DNA from: Phycisphaerae bacterium
Lineage (GTDB): Bacteria; Planctomycetota; Phycisphaerae; Phycisphaerales; Phycisphaeraceae
DNA length: 64,000 bases
Reading direction: 5' to 3'
NCBI GenBank assembly: GCA_030426385.1
Contig: JAUHYI010000013.1
Coordinates: forward strand, 1 to 64,000
This document shows, in pieces, positions 53,059-62,344 of this stretch (positions within the stretch are counted from its first letter, which is position 1; each line of letters opens with the position of its first letter). The notes below the pieces were generated by a model. The model searched no databases. It was not told the DNA's origin and saw nothing but the letters and a program-made list of their open reading frames with translations. The position numbers and the translations under genes are program-made.

Positions 53059-53727
53059 ATGGCATCGGTTCAATTCATCAAAGCCCTGGCACCCACGCAG
53101 CGCGATCCCACGCGCCTGATGATTCGCGTCGCCGCCGACCCGCACTCCCCCCAGCGCAAGGGCCGCGTCGTCGCCACCTTGCCCAGTACGCGCATCGAAG
53201 CATTGGGACTGCAAATCGGCCAACCCTGGACCGACCAGTTGGCCGCGCAGGTCGAACGCGAAGTTGCCACCGATCAGGCCCACCGGTTTGCCTTGAACAG
53301 TTTGAACCGTCGCATGGCCAGCCGCTCCGGCATGCAACAGAAACTGCGCAAGCGGGGCGTCGATGATGCCACGATTGAAAAAGAACTGGATCGATTGGAA
53401 CAGGCAGGCCTGATTAATGACGAAGCCTATGGCCGAGCGTTGATTCGCGACATGCTAAACCTCAAGCCGGCCGGCCCACGCCTGATGCAAGCCAAGCTGA
53501 TGCAAAAAGGATTATCGCGCAGCCTGATCGATCGCCTGGTGGCAGAGATGACCCCACCTGCCGACGATCAAGCCGACGCCGCCCGCGACCTGGTGATCAA
53601 GCGTTTGCGTTCGATGGATCGTTTCGACACCGCCACCAAAAAGCGCCGTCTATGGGGCATGCTCGCCCGCCGGGGTTTTGATTACGAAACGATCGAGCGA
53701 GCGCTGGATGTGTTACGCGAGGAATGA
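53059..53727 (+). CDS. recX: Regulatory protein RecX
   Basis: 222 residues. RecX blocks and regulates RecA filaments. The three-helix repeats are evident: RMASRSGMQQKLRKRGVDDATIEKELDRLEQAGLINDEAYGRALIRD, then GPRLMQAKLMQKGLSRSLIDRLV and RRLWGMLARRGFDYETIERALDVL. The N-terminal 70 residues are an extension. No recA is in the window. Divergent from thiC, with only about 70 bases between promoter boxes. Confidence 0.93.
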   Translation: MASVQFIKALAPTQRDPTRLMIRVAADPHSPQRKGRVVATLPSTRIEALGLQIGQPWTDQLAAQVEREVATDQAHRFALNSLNRRMASRSGMQQKLRKRGVDDATIEKELDRLEQAGLINDEAYGRALIRDMLNLKPAGPRLMQAKLMQKGLSRSLIDRLVAEMTPPADDQADAARDLVIKRLRSMDRFDTATKKRRLWGMLARRGFDYETIERALDVLREE

Positions 53728-53893
53728 GGACAACTGAGGCGTCCGGTCGATTTGTCCGCATAATCGTTATGTTTGCGCCAGTTCGATGATGCGACCGCGG
53801 GATATTGAGGCGAAAAAGGCTGGGAGAAAATATAGTGGGCGGCTAAACCTGCGCTTCGCAACGTCCGATAGGTCGTAGTGGAGGAGAAAGCCG

Positions 53894-54544
53894 ATGCAGG
53901 TTGCAAAAAGTGTACTGGCGTTTTTAGATCGTGAAGGTCAATTCAAAGCCGATTTCGGAGAGATCACGGGAGACCCTGGTTGGCCGACGGAATGGATGAG
54001 CATCGAAGCGATCAACGAGGAATTGCTCAGTCGTAATTTCTGGAGCGAAGCCCGATCGCAATTGCCTGAACAGGCGCAACAGGCGCTGGTGGCGGCGTAT
54101 CTGGAAGAACAGACCGATGGCTGCAAGCGAATCATTGGGCCGGGCTGGGTGTATGATTCGGGGCGTTTTCGTTTTGAGGCACCGACGCAATCGGATAAGG
54201 AACTCAATGCCCGAGCGATGGATCGGCCAGATCAACGTCGGCGGCACGGGCGTTGTCGAACCGAGTTGATCAGTTGCCAACTTGGGCCGGTGGTGGACTT
54301 GTCGTTGTCGGGGATGATGGTGCAGGCCAAGCCGGGTCTGTCGAAGCGTGTGGGGAAAGTTTTCAAGTTAACGCTTCGTTGTCTTGAGCAAAAGATGCGT
54401 GTGCGTGCCGAAGTGATCTGGGTACGCCAGGAAGGCAAGCGATGCAAAATAGGTTTGCAGTTTGTGGATGTCGATGAATTCACTGAGGACAAACTGCGTC
54501 AGGTGTTTAACGTGGCCGCGATGGTTTGCCGATCGACGATTTGA
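53894..54544 (+). CDS. PilZ-domain protein (probable c-di-GMP receptor)
   Basis: 216 residues with GGAGGAG before the ATG. The PilZ domain occupies about 110-200: the arginine motif RRRHGR and DLSLSGMMVQ (D/NxSxxG) bind c-di-GMP in this family, followed by a beta-barrel (VRAEVIWVRQEGKRCKIGLQFVD). The N-terminal 100 residues are not recognised. The diguanylate cyclases at 10-12 kb would make its ligand; the link is by family knowledge. Confidence 0.92.
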   Translation: MQVAKSVLAFLDREGQFKADFGEITGDPGWPTEWMSIEAINEELLSRNFWSEARSQLPEQAQQALVAAYLEEQTDGCKRIIGPGWVYDSGRFRFEAPTQSDKELNARAMDRPDQRRRHGRCRTELISCQLGPVVDLSLSGMMVQAKPGLSKRVGKVFKLTLRCLEQKMRVRAEVIWVRQEGKRCKIGLQFVDVDEFTEDKLRQVFNVAAMVCRSTI

Positions 54545-54613
54545 CGATGAGCCAAGCGTGGGAACCGTGTGTAAGCGTGTGCCGGGGGCAAGCGCCAAAG
54601 TGGACGCATGGGG

Positions 54614-55276
54614 TTAGTCGCGGGTCATGTCGTTGATGAACTCGTTGGCTTGATCAATAGCGGTTTGCATTTCAGCGATCAGGCGTTGGACATCCTGTTC
54701 GACGGAGATGGCGCTGGATTGCAATGACGCGATGGCCTGGGCGTTGAGGCTATGCTTGAGGACGAGGACCTGATCCTTGAAGGTGGCGAGCACCGGGTCC
54801 ATTTTTTGTGACGCTCGTTGCATGGCTCCGATCAAATCGCTGTAACGCTTTTGCGTTTGTTCAAGTTGTTGGGCGCTTTGCACGCGAAGCGTCGGGCTGT
54901 CGTACTGATCGAGTTCCGCTTCCCATTCTTTGAAAAGCGCGACGGCAACGGATTCGACGGATTTGATCCGATCACGGACTTCCTGAGCCTGATCGGCACC
55001 CGCTTCATATTGTTTTTTGAATTTGTTGTAGGCTTTTTGGAGCTTGCCGCCATCGACTTGCATGACGCTTTGAAACTGTTCAAGCGCGGAACTGAAAACT
55101 TTTTTCGCTTCTTCCTGTTCGTCGCGGGCATCTTCAATGCGATCGACGAGAATGTCACGTTTGTGCCAGCCGAGTTTTTCCCAGCCCGAGTAGTAGGCAT
55201 TTTGACAGCCAGCGAATCCGAGTGACATCACCGCGATGATGAGCAGGGTGGTCAGGTGGGGGGCTTTTTTATGCAT
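54614..55276 (-). CDS. DUF2959-family lipoprotein
   Basis: 220 residues. A signal with lipobox (MSLGFAGC, Cys near residue 24) is followed by the DUF2959 start YYSGWEKLGWHKRDILVDRIEDARDEQEEAKKVF and long amphipathic helices predicted as coiled coil. Envelope protein of unknown role. The next gene upstream on the same strand lies about 80 bases away. Confidence 0.9.
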   Translation of the reverse strand: MHKKAPHLTTLLIIAVMSLGFAGCQNAYYSGWEKLGWHKRDILVDRIEDARDEQEEAKKVFSSALEQFQSVMQVDGGKLQKAYNKFKKQYEAGADQAQEVRDRIKSVESVAVALFKEWEAELDQYDSPTLRVQSAQQLEQTQKRYSDLIGAMQRASQKMDPVLATFKDQVLVLKHSLNAQAIASLQSSAISVEQDVQRLIAEMQTAIDQANEFINDMTRD

Positions 55277-55359
55277 GGTTGGCTCGTGAGTTGGGGGTCA
55301 TGAATCGCGTATGTATTAATCGTTGCCAGCGAACCATTTTTATAGCATTTTTGGCGACA

Positions 55360-56286
55360 CTATTTTACAGCCTGGGGGTGATCGTCGCGGACCATGTCGG
55401 TGAGGCTGGCTGCGGCGGCATTACTGCGAACCTGTTCGACGCTTTTGCAGCCGGGGATGACGCAGGTGACGGCAGGGTGTTGCAGACACCATGCGAGTGC
55501 CCACTGCACCATGGGTGTGTCAGTGGGCACTTCCTCGGCCGCAATTTTCTGGGCGCGTGTGAGTTTTTCATCACGTTCGTCAGGGGTGGACCATTTGCCA
55601 CGCACTTCGTTGTCAGAAAACGTATGGCCGGGCTTGTATTTGCCGGAGAGGTATCCGCTTGCCAGTGGTACGCGAGCCAAAACGCCGAGGTCCTGTTCGA
55701 TGCACACGGGGAACGTGGTGTCCTCCGGGGTTTGGTCCAGTCGGTTGTAGATGATCTGGATCAACTCGATATCCATTTGGGTGGACGCGCTGATTTGTTT
55801 GACGTTGTTGTTGGCACTGACGCTGTTGCCGAGGTGTCGGATTTTGCCCTGGTCTTTTAATTTCAAAGCGGTAGCGAGTACGTCGTCATCGAAAAATTTA
55901 TCATCGCCCCATGAATGGTATTGCCACAGGTCGACATAATCGGTGCGCAGGGCGATGAGTGAATCTTCCAACTGGGTGGCGATGTCGGCGGGGGAGCGAG
56001 GCTCGTCGCGGTCGAACGGTTTGTTGAACTTGTGGCCGAACTTGGTGGCGAGTATCCAATCGCCGCGTGTGGATTCAATGGCACGGCCGATGAATTGTTC
56101 GGACAGGTGATCGCCATAGCATTCGGCAGTGTCGATGAGATTGATGCCCAGCTCGCGGCCGACGGCGAACATGGCGTCGACCTCATCCTGTTCGAATGTT
56201 TTGTTCCATTCGCCACCGAATTGCCAGGTGCCGATGCCGATGACGGATATGTTGAGGTTGGTTTTTCCGAGGCGTCGGTATTTCAT
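55360..56286 (-). CDS. Aldo/keto reductase
   Basis: 308 residues. AKR barrel with catalytic Asp-Tyr (LIDTAECYGDHLSEQFIG), Lys in ILATKFGHK and His in DLWQYHSWGDD; CVIPGCKSVEQVRSNAAA is the NADPH-binding end. Reduces aldehydes or ketones of unknown identity. The gene is preceded on the same strand by a ThuA-domain gene, a pairing seen in sugar-metabolism regions, but they are separated by 84 bases. Confidence 0.92.
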   Translation of the reverse strand: MKYRRLGKTNLNISVIGIGTWQFGGEWNKTFEQDEVDAMFAVGRELGINLIDTAECYGDHLSEQFIGRAIESTRGDWILATKFGHKFNKPFDRDEPRSPADIATQLEDSLIALRTDYVDLWQYHSWGDDKFFDDDVLATALKLKDQGKIRHLGNSVSANNNVKQISASTQMDIELIQIIYNRLDQTPEDTTFPVCIEQDLGVLARVPLASGYLSGKYKPGHTFSDNEVRGKWSTPDERDEKLTRAQKIAAEEVPTDTPMVQWALAWCLQHPAVTCVIPGCKSVEQVRSNAAAASLTDMVRDDHPQAVK

Positions 56287-56369
56287 GGATGTGCTCGTGA
56301 TTCGTAAATGGTGATTCGTGTTTCGTGTTGCTTGAGTGGTACTGAATGAAAAAAAGTCAGGGGCAGGCG

Positions 56370-57038
56370 TCAGTCACGGGTGGCCCAGATCATGCCGCGC
56401 AGGACAATGTCGCGGGCAGCGGGGACGTCGAAATCCTCATGCGTGTGGCCCCAGCATGCGACGAAGACTCGGCCTTGCCCCCATTTTTTAGTCCATGCGA
56501 ACGGCATGGCGACGCCGGGCGTGTATAGCGTGGTGTCGCCCAGATCGTTGAACGCGGTGGTCATCAACACATTCGCTGCCGGGTCGATGTGGATGTAATA
56601 CTGTTCGGTGTTGGTGAGCGTGAACGCCTCAATGCCTTGGCAGATTTCGTGTTCTTTCCCAGCATCGGTCGTGGTGACGGTGTAGGTGGGCTCGAGGTTG
56701 CCGGGGTGAGCGACCCATTGTCCGCCGGTCATGAACTGGTACTCGGGGTTGTCGCGAAAGGCATCGATCATGCCGCCGTGAAAGCCGGCGATGCCCACGC
56801 CGCGTTGGACGGCCTGATTGAGTCCAGCCCATTGCTCAGCGGTGATTTCGCCCATGGTCCATATGGGGACGATCAGGTCCATCTTTTCCATCAGGGCCAG
56901 ATCGGCGTAGGCGTCCAGGTCGTTGCGAAGCGTGACGTCGTAGCCGGATGCTTCCAACAATGGTGCAAAAAGATCAGCGCATTGTTGGGGTTCGTGGCCG
57001 TCCCAACCCCCCCATACGATTAGTGCTTGTTTATTCAT
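56370..57038 (-). CDS. ThuA-domain protein (trehalose-utilisation-like)
   Basis: 222 residues. The GATase-like ThuA fold shows ALIVWGGWDGHEPQQCADLFAPLLEASGYDV, then VQRGVGIAGFHGGMIDAFRD and WGQGRVFVACWGHTHEDFD. These proteins occur beside sugar oxidoreductases (Gfo/Idh/MocA, AKR) in planctomycetes; enzymatic role unproven. No signal peptide. No ribosome-binding site was seen at the ATG. Confidence 0.88.
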   Translation of the reverse strand: MNKQALIVWGGWDGHEPQQCADLFAPLLEASGYDVTLRNDLDAYADLALMEKMDLIVPIWTMGEITAEQWAGLNQAVQRGVGIAGFHGGMIDAFRDNPEYQFMTGGQWVAHPGNLEPTYTVTTTDAGKEHEICQGIEAFTLTNTEQYYIHIDPAANVLMTTAFNDLGDTTLYTPGVAMPFAWTKKWGQGRVFVACWGHTHEDFDVPAARDIVLRGMIWATRD

Positions 57039-57206
57039 AGGGCGGTGGCTTTCATTCGTTGCTGCGGCGATTCGTGGGGCAATATGCTGCCCGTTCAGAT
57101 TGTAAACGGTCGGGGCGTGCTGGATTGTGCGTTTTTGCTATCATGCTGGTTCTTGTTGCCCGGTTGGGTTTCCACTATTTCCAGACCATGAAATGAGCAT
57201 TTACCA

Positions 57207-58601
57207 ATGATCGGTAAGATATTTAAAGCCTACGACGTTCGTGCCATCTATCCGGAACCCTTGAACGAGGACGTGGCGTGGCGTGTGGGTTACGCGGCTG
57301 GTCAATATATCATGCGTGCGAGTGGGCAGGCCGAAAGTGGCGATTTTCTGGTGAGCCGGGACATGCGTCCGTCGAGCGAGAGTCTGTGCAAAGCGCTGTC
57401 GGATGGTATTCGCGGAGCCGGGCCGAACGTGATTGACTTGGGGCGTTGCGATACGAGTTTTATGTATTTCGCGATCAATCACTTGAACGCGGTGGGTGGT
57501 ATCCAGACGACGGCCAGTCACAATCCGATCGAATATAACGGTTTTAAAATATCAGGATTGAAAGCCACGCCGATCGGTGGGGAGACGGGGTTGAAAGAAA
57601 TCGAAGCGATCGCGGCAGCATTACCTGAGAATGCACGTGAGGCGATGGCGCCGTTGGGTGGCTATCGCGAGATGGATCTGTGGGAAGAATACAAAGGGCA
57701 TGTGTTACAGTTTTTCGCGGAACCGAAACGGCCGTTGAAAATTGTGATTGATGCATGCAACGCGATGGGTGGAGACCTGGTGCCCAAGGTGTTTGAAGGG
57801 TTGCCGAATGTTGAGATCATTCCGTTGAATTTTGAGATTGCGGGGACGTTTGTGCATGAGCCGAATCCGCTGGTGCCTGAGAATATGGTGCCGACGCAGG
57901 AAGCGGTGCGCCAACACGGTGCCGATTTGGGCGTGTGTTTCGACGGCGATGCGGATCGTTGCGTGATTACGGATGAAACGGGCGAGACGATCGGGTGCGA
58001 TCACCTGACAGCACTATTGGCTGAGCATTATTTTATTCCGAAGAATCCGGGTGAGCCGATTCTGTATGACCTGCGATCAAGCAAGGTGGTGGAAGAGACG
58101 GTGACGCGCCTGGGTTGCAAGCCGGTGAAGAGCAAAGTGGGGCACGTGAATATGAAGGCGTTGCTGCGTGAGAGCAATTCGCCGTTCGGTGGCGAATTGT
58201 CGGGGCATTTCTATTTCCGAGATAACTATTTCGCGGATTCGGGTGCGATGTCGTTCGCCCTGGTGTTGAATGTGCTGGGTCAGACGGATAAGAAAATGAG
58301 CGACCTGATTCGGCCGTACAGCAAGAAGTATCCGCAATCAGGCGAACAGAATTTCCGTTGCGAGGATAAGGACGCGGTGTTGGCCGGTTTGAAAGAAACC
58401 TACGGAGCCCATGGCACCGTTGAAGAACTGGACGGCGTGAGCATCGACTGTTGGGACAAGAAGGGCTACTGGTTCAACGTCCGTGCGAGCAATACCGAGC
58501 CGTTGCTGCGCTTGAATGCTGAGGCGAAAGATGACGCAACATTGAAAACGCTGGTGGACGAGTTGTTCCCGAAACTGGGCGAGCACGCCGAAGGGCACTG
58601 A
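57207..58601 (+). CDS. Phosphomannomutase/phosphoglucomutase
   Basis: 464 residues. The phosphoserine loop TTASHNPIEYNGFKIS, metal loop FDGDADRCVI, sugar loop GGELSGHFYF and phosphate loop RASNTEPLLRLN identify an alpha-D-phosphohexomutase. It interconverts hexose 1- and 6-phosphates, feeding nucleotide-sugar synthesis such as GDP-mannose. It stands alone on the + strand, followed by a G-run tract and glnA. Confidence 0.95.
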   Translation: MIGKIFKAYDVRAIYPEPLNEDVAWRVGYAAGQYIMRASGQAESGDFLVSRDMRPSSESLCKALSDGIRGAGPNVIDLGRCDTSFMYFAINHLNAVGGIQTTASHNPIEYNGFKISGLKATPIGGETGLKEIEAIAAALPENAREAMAPLGGYREMDLWEEYKGHVLQFFAEPKRPLKIVIDACNAMGGDLVPKVFEGLPNVEIIPLNFEIAGTFVHEPNPLVPENMVPTQEAVRQHGADLGVCFDGDADRCVITDETGETIGCDHLTALLAEHYFIPKNPGEPILYDLRSSKVVEETVTRLGCKPVKSKVGHVNMKALLRESNSPFGGELSGHFYFRDNYFADSGAMSFALVLNVLGQTDKKMSDLIRPYSKKYPQSGEQNFRCEDKDAVLAGLKETYGAHGTVEELDGVSIDCWDKKGYWFNVRASNTEPLLRLNAEAKDDATLKTLVDELFPKLGEHAEGH

Positions 58602-58680
58602 GCTGTATGGGTGATATGTGATGTGCCACGATGAGCCGGTGGGATCATCGTGGCGTTGTCATGTGGTTTCGTGATATGAC

Positions 58681-58800
58681 GCGTGGGGAAAGTAGGAACG
58701 TGGTGGAGGGAGTGGGAAGTGGGTGCGGGTGCGGGTGCGGGTGGGGGGGGATACATGTGATGGTTTTGGTTGTATAACTAAAGGGGGAAGATGTGGGGGG
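58681..58800. repeat. G-run tract between the mutase and glnA
   Basis: Series GTGGGGAAAGTAGGAACGTGGTGGAGGG, then GTGCGG repeats and GGGTGGGGGGGG. It lies immediately upstream of the glnA start and so in its promoter or leader region. Confidence 0.8.
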
Positions 58801-58824
58801 TATTCACTGGTTCTGGAGATTCGC

Positions 58825-60276
58825 ATGGCCCGCACGACGACGATAAAACGATCCCATCCCAAGGCGACGCCTAAGCAGGTGTTGGAATTGGTGAAAAAGC
58901 ATCACATTGAGTTTGTGGATTGCCGGTTTATGGATTTTCCGGGGCTTTGGCAGCACACGACGTATCCGGTGAGCGAACTCAACGAAGCGAGTTTTGTCGA
59001 CGGGTTTGGTTTTGATGGCTCGTCGATTCGCGGATGGCAGGCGATCAATGAGTCGGACATGTTGCTGGTGCCCGCCGCGAATACTGCGAAGATTGATCCG
59101 TTTTATCAGCATCCCACGCTGTCGCTGATTTGCGATATCAAAGATCCGATCACGAAGAAACATTACTCGCGTGATCCGCGGTCGATTGCCAAGAAGTGCG
59201 TGAAATATTTGCAGGACAGCAAGGTGGCGGATGAAGCCTATTTTGGGCCTGAGATGGAGTTTTTCATCTTTGATCATGTGCGATATGACCAGACGATCAA
59301 CGCAGCCCATTACATGGTGGATTCGGAAGAGGGAGTTTGGAACCGTGGCAATGCGGATCCGATGAACCGAGGCTATCAGGTTCGCCAAAAGGAAGGCTAT
59401 TTCCCGTGTCCGCCGATGGACACGATGAGCAATCTTCGCAGCGAAATGGTGAGCGTGATGCAGGCGATGGGGATCGCGGTGGAATGTCATCACCATGAAG
59501 TGGCCACGGGTGGACAGGGCGAAATCGATCTGCGTTACCAGGATATGTTGACGATGGCCGATACGTGCATGATGTACAAGTACATCGTGAAGAACGTGGC
59601 TGCGCGACACGGCAAGGTGGCGACGTTCATGCCCAAGCCGTTGTTTCAGGACAATGGCAGTGGGATGCATACGCATTTTTCATTATGGAAATCAGGCAAG
59701 CCGTTGTTCGCAGGCAGGCATTACGCGGGCTTATCGCAAGTGGGTTTGTATGCGATTGGTGGCATCTTAAAACATGCGGCGGCGCTGTTGGCCTTTACCA
59801 ATCCGACGACCAATAGTTACAAACGTCTGGTGCCCGGCTATGAAGCGCCGGTGAATCTGGTGTATTCCTCGCGGAATCGATCCGCTGCGATTCGGATACC
59901 GATGTATCAGCAGAATCCCAAAACCAAACGCATCGAATTTCGATGTCCGGATTCGTCGTGCAATCCATACCTGGCATTTGCAGCGATCACGATGGCGGCG
60001 CTCGATGGGATCAAAAATAAAATCGATCCGGGCAATCCGTTGGACAAGGATGTGTATGACTTGTCGCCTGCGGAATATGAATCGATTGAATCGACGCCGA
60101 CCGATCTGGGCGAAGCGCTTGATGCGCTTGAATCCGATTACGGATTTTTACTGGCGGGGGATGTGTTTACCGAAGACGTGATCCACTATTGGATTCAATA
60201 CAAGCGGCTGAACGAATTGCAGGCGCTGGCAGCGCGTCCGCATCCGTTTGAGTTTTGCATGTATTTCGATATTTAG
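58825..60276 (+). CDS. glnA: Glutamine synthetase type I
   Basis: 483 residues from ATG 58825 with GGAG seven bases upstream; a longer frame from 58723 is read from the G-run tract. Makes glutamine from glutamate, ammonia and ATP. Landmarks: FGFDGSSIRGW, FGPEMEFFIFD, HHEVATGGQGEIDLRY, NGSGMHTHFSL with Lys-Pro-Leu-Phe, and RNRSAAIRIP. DKDVYDLSPAEYE keeps the Tyr that is adenylylated in GSI-beta enzymes, so control by GlnE is possible. A tandem repeat (60354-60397) follows the gene. Confidence 0.97.
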   Translation: MARTTTIKRSHPKATPKQVLELVKKHHIEFVDCRFMDFPGLWQHTTYPVSELNEASFVDGFGFDGSSIRGWQAINESDMLLVPAANTAKIDPFYQHPTLSLICDIKDPITKKHYSRDPRSIAKKCVKYLQDSKVADEAYFGPEMEFFIFDHVRYDQTINAAHYMVDSEEGVWNRGNADPMNRGYQVRQKEGYFPCPPMDTMSNLRSEMVSVMQAMGIAVECHHHEVATGGQGEIDLRYQDMLTMADTCMMYKYIVKNVAARHGKVATFMPKPLFQDNGSGMHTHFSLWKSGKPLFAGRHYAGLSQVGLYAIGGILKHAAALLAFTNPTTNSYKRLVPGYEAPVNLVYSSRNRSAAIRIPMYQQNPKTKRIEFRCPDSSCNPYLAFAAITMAALDGIKNKIDPGNPLDKDVYDLSPAEYESIESTPTDLGEALDALESDYGFLLAGDVFTEDVIHYWIQYKRLNELQALAARPHPFEFCMYFDI

Positions 60277-60353
60277 CGTTTTGTATCAATTGTGGCCACT
60301 GGGTAATTCAGTAATCCAGTAATCCGGAATGGTCACGGAGATGTGCCTTCTGG

Positions 60354-60397
60354 CGTGAATACCACGTGAATACCACGTGAATACCACGTGAATACCA
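60354..60397. repeat. 11-bp tandem repeat, four units (CGTGAATACCA)
   Basis: Four perfect copies of CGTGAATACCA, 78 bases after the glnA stop. It is also nearly self-complementary in part (CACGTG at each junction). Confidence 0.95.
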
Positions 60398-60528
60398 TAA
60401 GACCATCAGGTCGGCAGGCCAGGGCGTTTGCGAAGCCTGTCCGCGTTGCAAGCGACATGCGGCCCATCGACGTGCCTCGATAGTACCGCATGTTACTGTT
60501 GTCGCAGGTGTTTTTTTTATGAGGTTGA

Positions 60529-60678
60529 TCAGCCGAGCCAGCCGAGCGTGCCGATCACTGCTAAAGCGATTGCCGCGAACAGAAAGACAAAGAAAATAAT
60601 GGTAAATGCCAGCCAGGCGGGGGGACCGCCAAGCGTTGATGGTTCATCGTCATGAATGTGTAGATGAGAGTTAATCAT
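60529..60678 (-). CDS. Small single-span membrane protein (49 residues)
   Basis: Short gene with the strong ribosome-binding site AAGGAG five to six bases before the ATG at 60678. It starts MINSHLHIHDDEPSTLGGPP, continues through one long hydrophobic helix (AWLAFTIIFFVFLFAAIALAVIG) and ends TLGWLG. The His/Asp-rich N-terminus before the helix could bind metal. No family recognised. Divergent from the Gfo/Idh/MocA gene. Confidence 0.7.
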   Translation of the reverse strand: MINSHLHIHDDEPSTLGGPPAWLAFTIIFFVFLFAAIALAVIGTLGWLG

Positions 60679-60807
60679 GGCTAGGCTCCTTGGGTTAGAC
60701 GCGTGGGTTAAAGCTCCTGTGGAAAAATTTTCGATGGATCAAATGTGACAAAGTTGTCGGTGTGTGAGTCACATTAAGTTTCGTTAAGTCGTTACCCGTT
60801 GGTCGTT

Positions 60808-60895
60808 GCCTACCTATCACTGTAGGCAGGGTCATGGGTGGAACAGCGAAAAAGCTGAAGTTTTTTCGGATATCGCCTATGTTTTAGGCGTGGGT
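60808..60895. other. Possible structured RNA leader before the Gfo/Idh/MocA gene
   Basis: Contains GCCTAC/GTAGGC and GCCTA/TAGGC hairpins and a CAGC/GCTG stem followed by six T (CAGCGAAAAAGCTGAAGTTTTTT). It could form a folded leader on the + strand; it matches no riboswitch I can name. Confidence 0.25.
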
Positions 60896-60933
60896 CCGGT
60901 TGATTCGGCTCGCATGAAAGGGGTGAATTCGTT

Positions 60934-62232
60934 ATGTTGTCGCCCATGTCACAGTCACAAATAGAGTTACCGCCGATGTCAGATACGCAAAAAACGATTC
61001 GATTTGGAATTGCAGGTTTAGGGGGATTTTCTGCGGCTATTCGTGATTTGTTAATGCGCTGTGAGGCCGAGCCGGAGTCGGGCTATGGCGATGTCAAGGT
61101 GGCGCTGACCGCGGCGTGTGACCCCAAGCTTTCAACATTTGATGAAGCGGCAGCCACGTACCGTGATCACGGTGCGGCGTTGTTTGATTCTTATGAAAAG
61201 ATGTTGGCCCAGGCGGATATCGATGCGGTGTGGTTACCGGTGCCGATTGATTTGCATCGACCGTTTGCCGAAATGGCATTCGCCGCAGGCAAAGCGGTAA
61301 TGACCGAGAAGCCCATCACCGGATGCGTTGATGATGTGGATGCGATGATCGCGGCACGCGATGCGTCGGGGTTGTCGGGCGGGGTGGCGTACCAATTGAT
61401 TGGCGAATTGGCGACGACGTTGGTCAAACGCCGATTGCTGGACGGGGCGATCGGAAAAATTAAACGAGCTTCGGTGCATGTGTGTTGGCCGCGCGACGAT
61501 CGATACTACGGCCGATCGGATTGGGCCGGTGCCATGCAATGCCGAGGTTCGTGGGTATTGGATGGTCCTGCAGCCAATGCGATGTCACACTTTTTACATC
61601 AGTCCTTGTTTTTGCTGGGTGAATCCGATCGTGCCGCAGCGGTGCCGATGGTGATCGAAGCCGAGCAATATCGCACTCGACCGATTGAGAATAATGACAC
61701 GATCGCGATGCGTGTGCAGTTTAAAAATGATGTGATGCTCACGGGATTGTTTACCCATGCGTGTGCGTCAACACAAGGGCCTGTGATTGAGATCGAGGGA
61801 ACGACGGGCCGATACCATTGGTCGAACAGCGAAGGCGGGCGGATGGTCTCGAACGATGGCACATTAATCGAAGAATGGCCACACCGGGAAAACATTAATG
61901 GCCGCAAGCGCATGGTGTTTAGTTTTGCGCAGTCATTGATCAGTCCGGAATTGGAATCAGCGCAGGCATGGACGACGTTTGAAGCCGCACGTTCGCAAGT
62001 GTTGGTGATCAATGGAGCATGCGAGGCCACGCCGATTTACGATGTGCCCGCGTCGGCGTATCAGATCAATGAAAGTGGCGTTCGCGAGATTGATGGCATC
62101 GTCGATGTGTTTCATCAATGCGCACGCGATCATCAGTTGTTGCATGAATCGGGTACGTATCCCTGGACCAAGCCAGCAGGCCGAAAAGATTTGCAGGGTT
62201 ATGCTCATTTCAATGGACCCGTGGGCGTGTAG
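60934..62232 (+). CDS. Gfo/Idh/MocA-family oxidoreductase
   Basis: 432 residues (or 418 if the ATG at 60976 is used). The NAD-binding Rossmann start is IRFGIAGLGGFSAAI and the catalytic EKP motif is VMTEKPITG; SHFLHQSLFL also fits. Members oxidise or reduce sugars and inositols. It is followed by a PglD-like acetyltransferase gene after a 250-base gap with a G-run tract; the two could act on related sugars. Confidence 0.9.
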   Translation: MLSPMSQSQIELPPMSDTQKTIRFGIAGLGGFSAAIRDLLMRCEAEPESGYGDVKVALTAACDPKLSTFDEAAATYRDHGAALFDSYEKMLAQADIDAVWLPVPIDLHRPFAEMAFAAGKAVMTEKPITGCVDDVDAMIAARDASGLSGGVAYQLIGELATTLVKRRLLDGAIGKIKRASVHVCWPRDDRYYGRSDWAGAMQCRGSWVLDGPAANAMSHFLHQSLFLLGESDRAAAVPMVIEAEQYRTRPIENNDTIAMRVQFKNDVMLTGLFTHACASTQGPVIEIEGTTGRYHWSNSEGGRMVSNDGTLIEEWPHRENINGRKRMVFSFAQSLISPELESAQAWTTFEAARSQVLVINGACEATPIYDVPASAYQINESGVREIDGIVDVFHQCARDHQLLHESGTYPWTKPAGRKDLQGYAHFNGPVGV

Positions 62233-62344
62233 TTTTTGGGTTCTGTCGTTTGTCGTATCCAGTTACGAATCGCAAAGTGAGTGATAGAGCGATCGGGGTC
62301 GAGGACGTTTAAGCAGGTGGTGGGATTCGTGCGCAAGGAAATCG

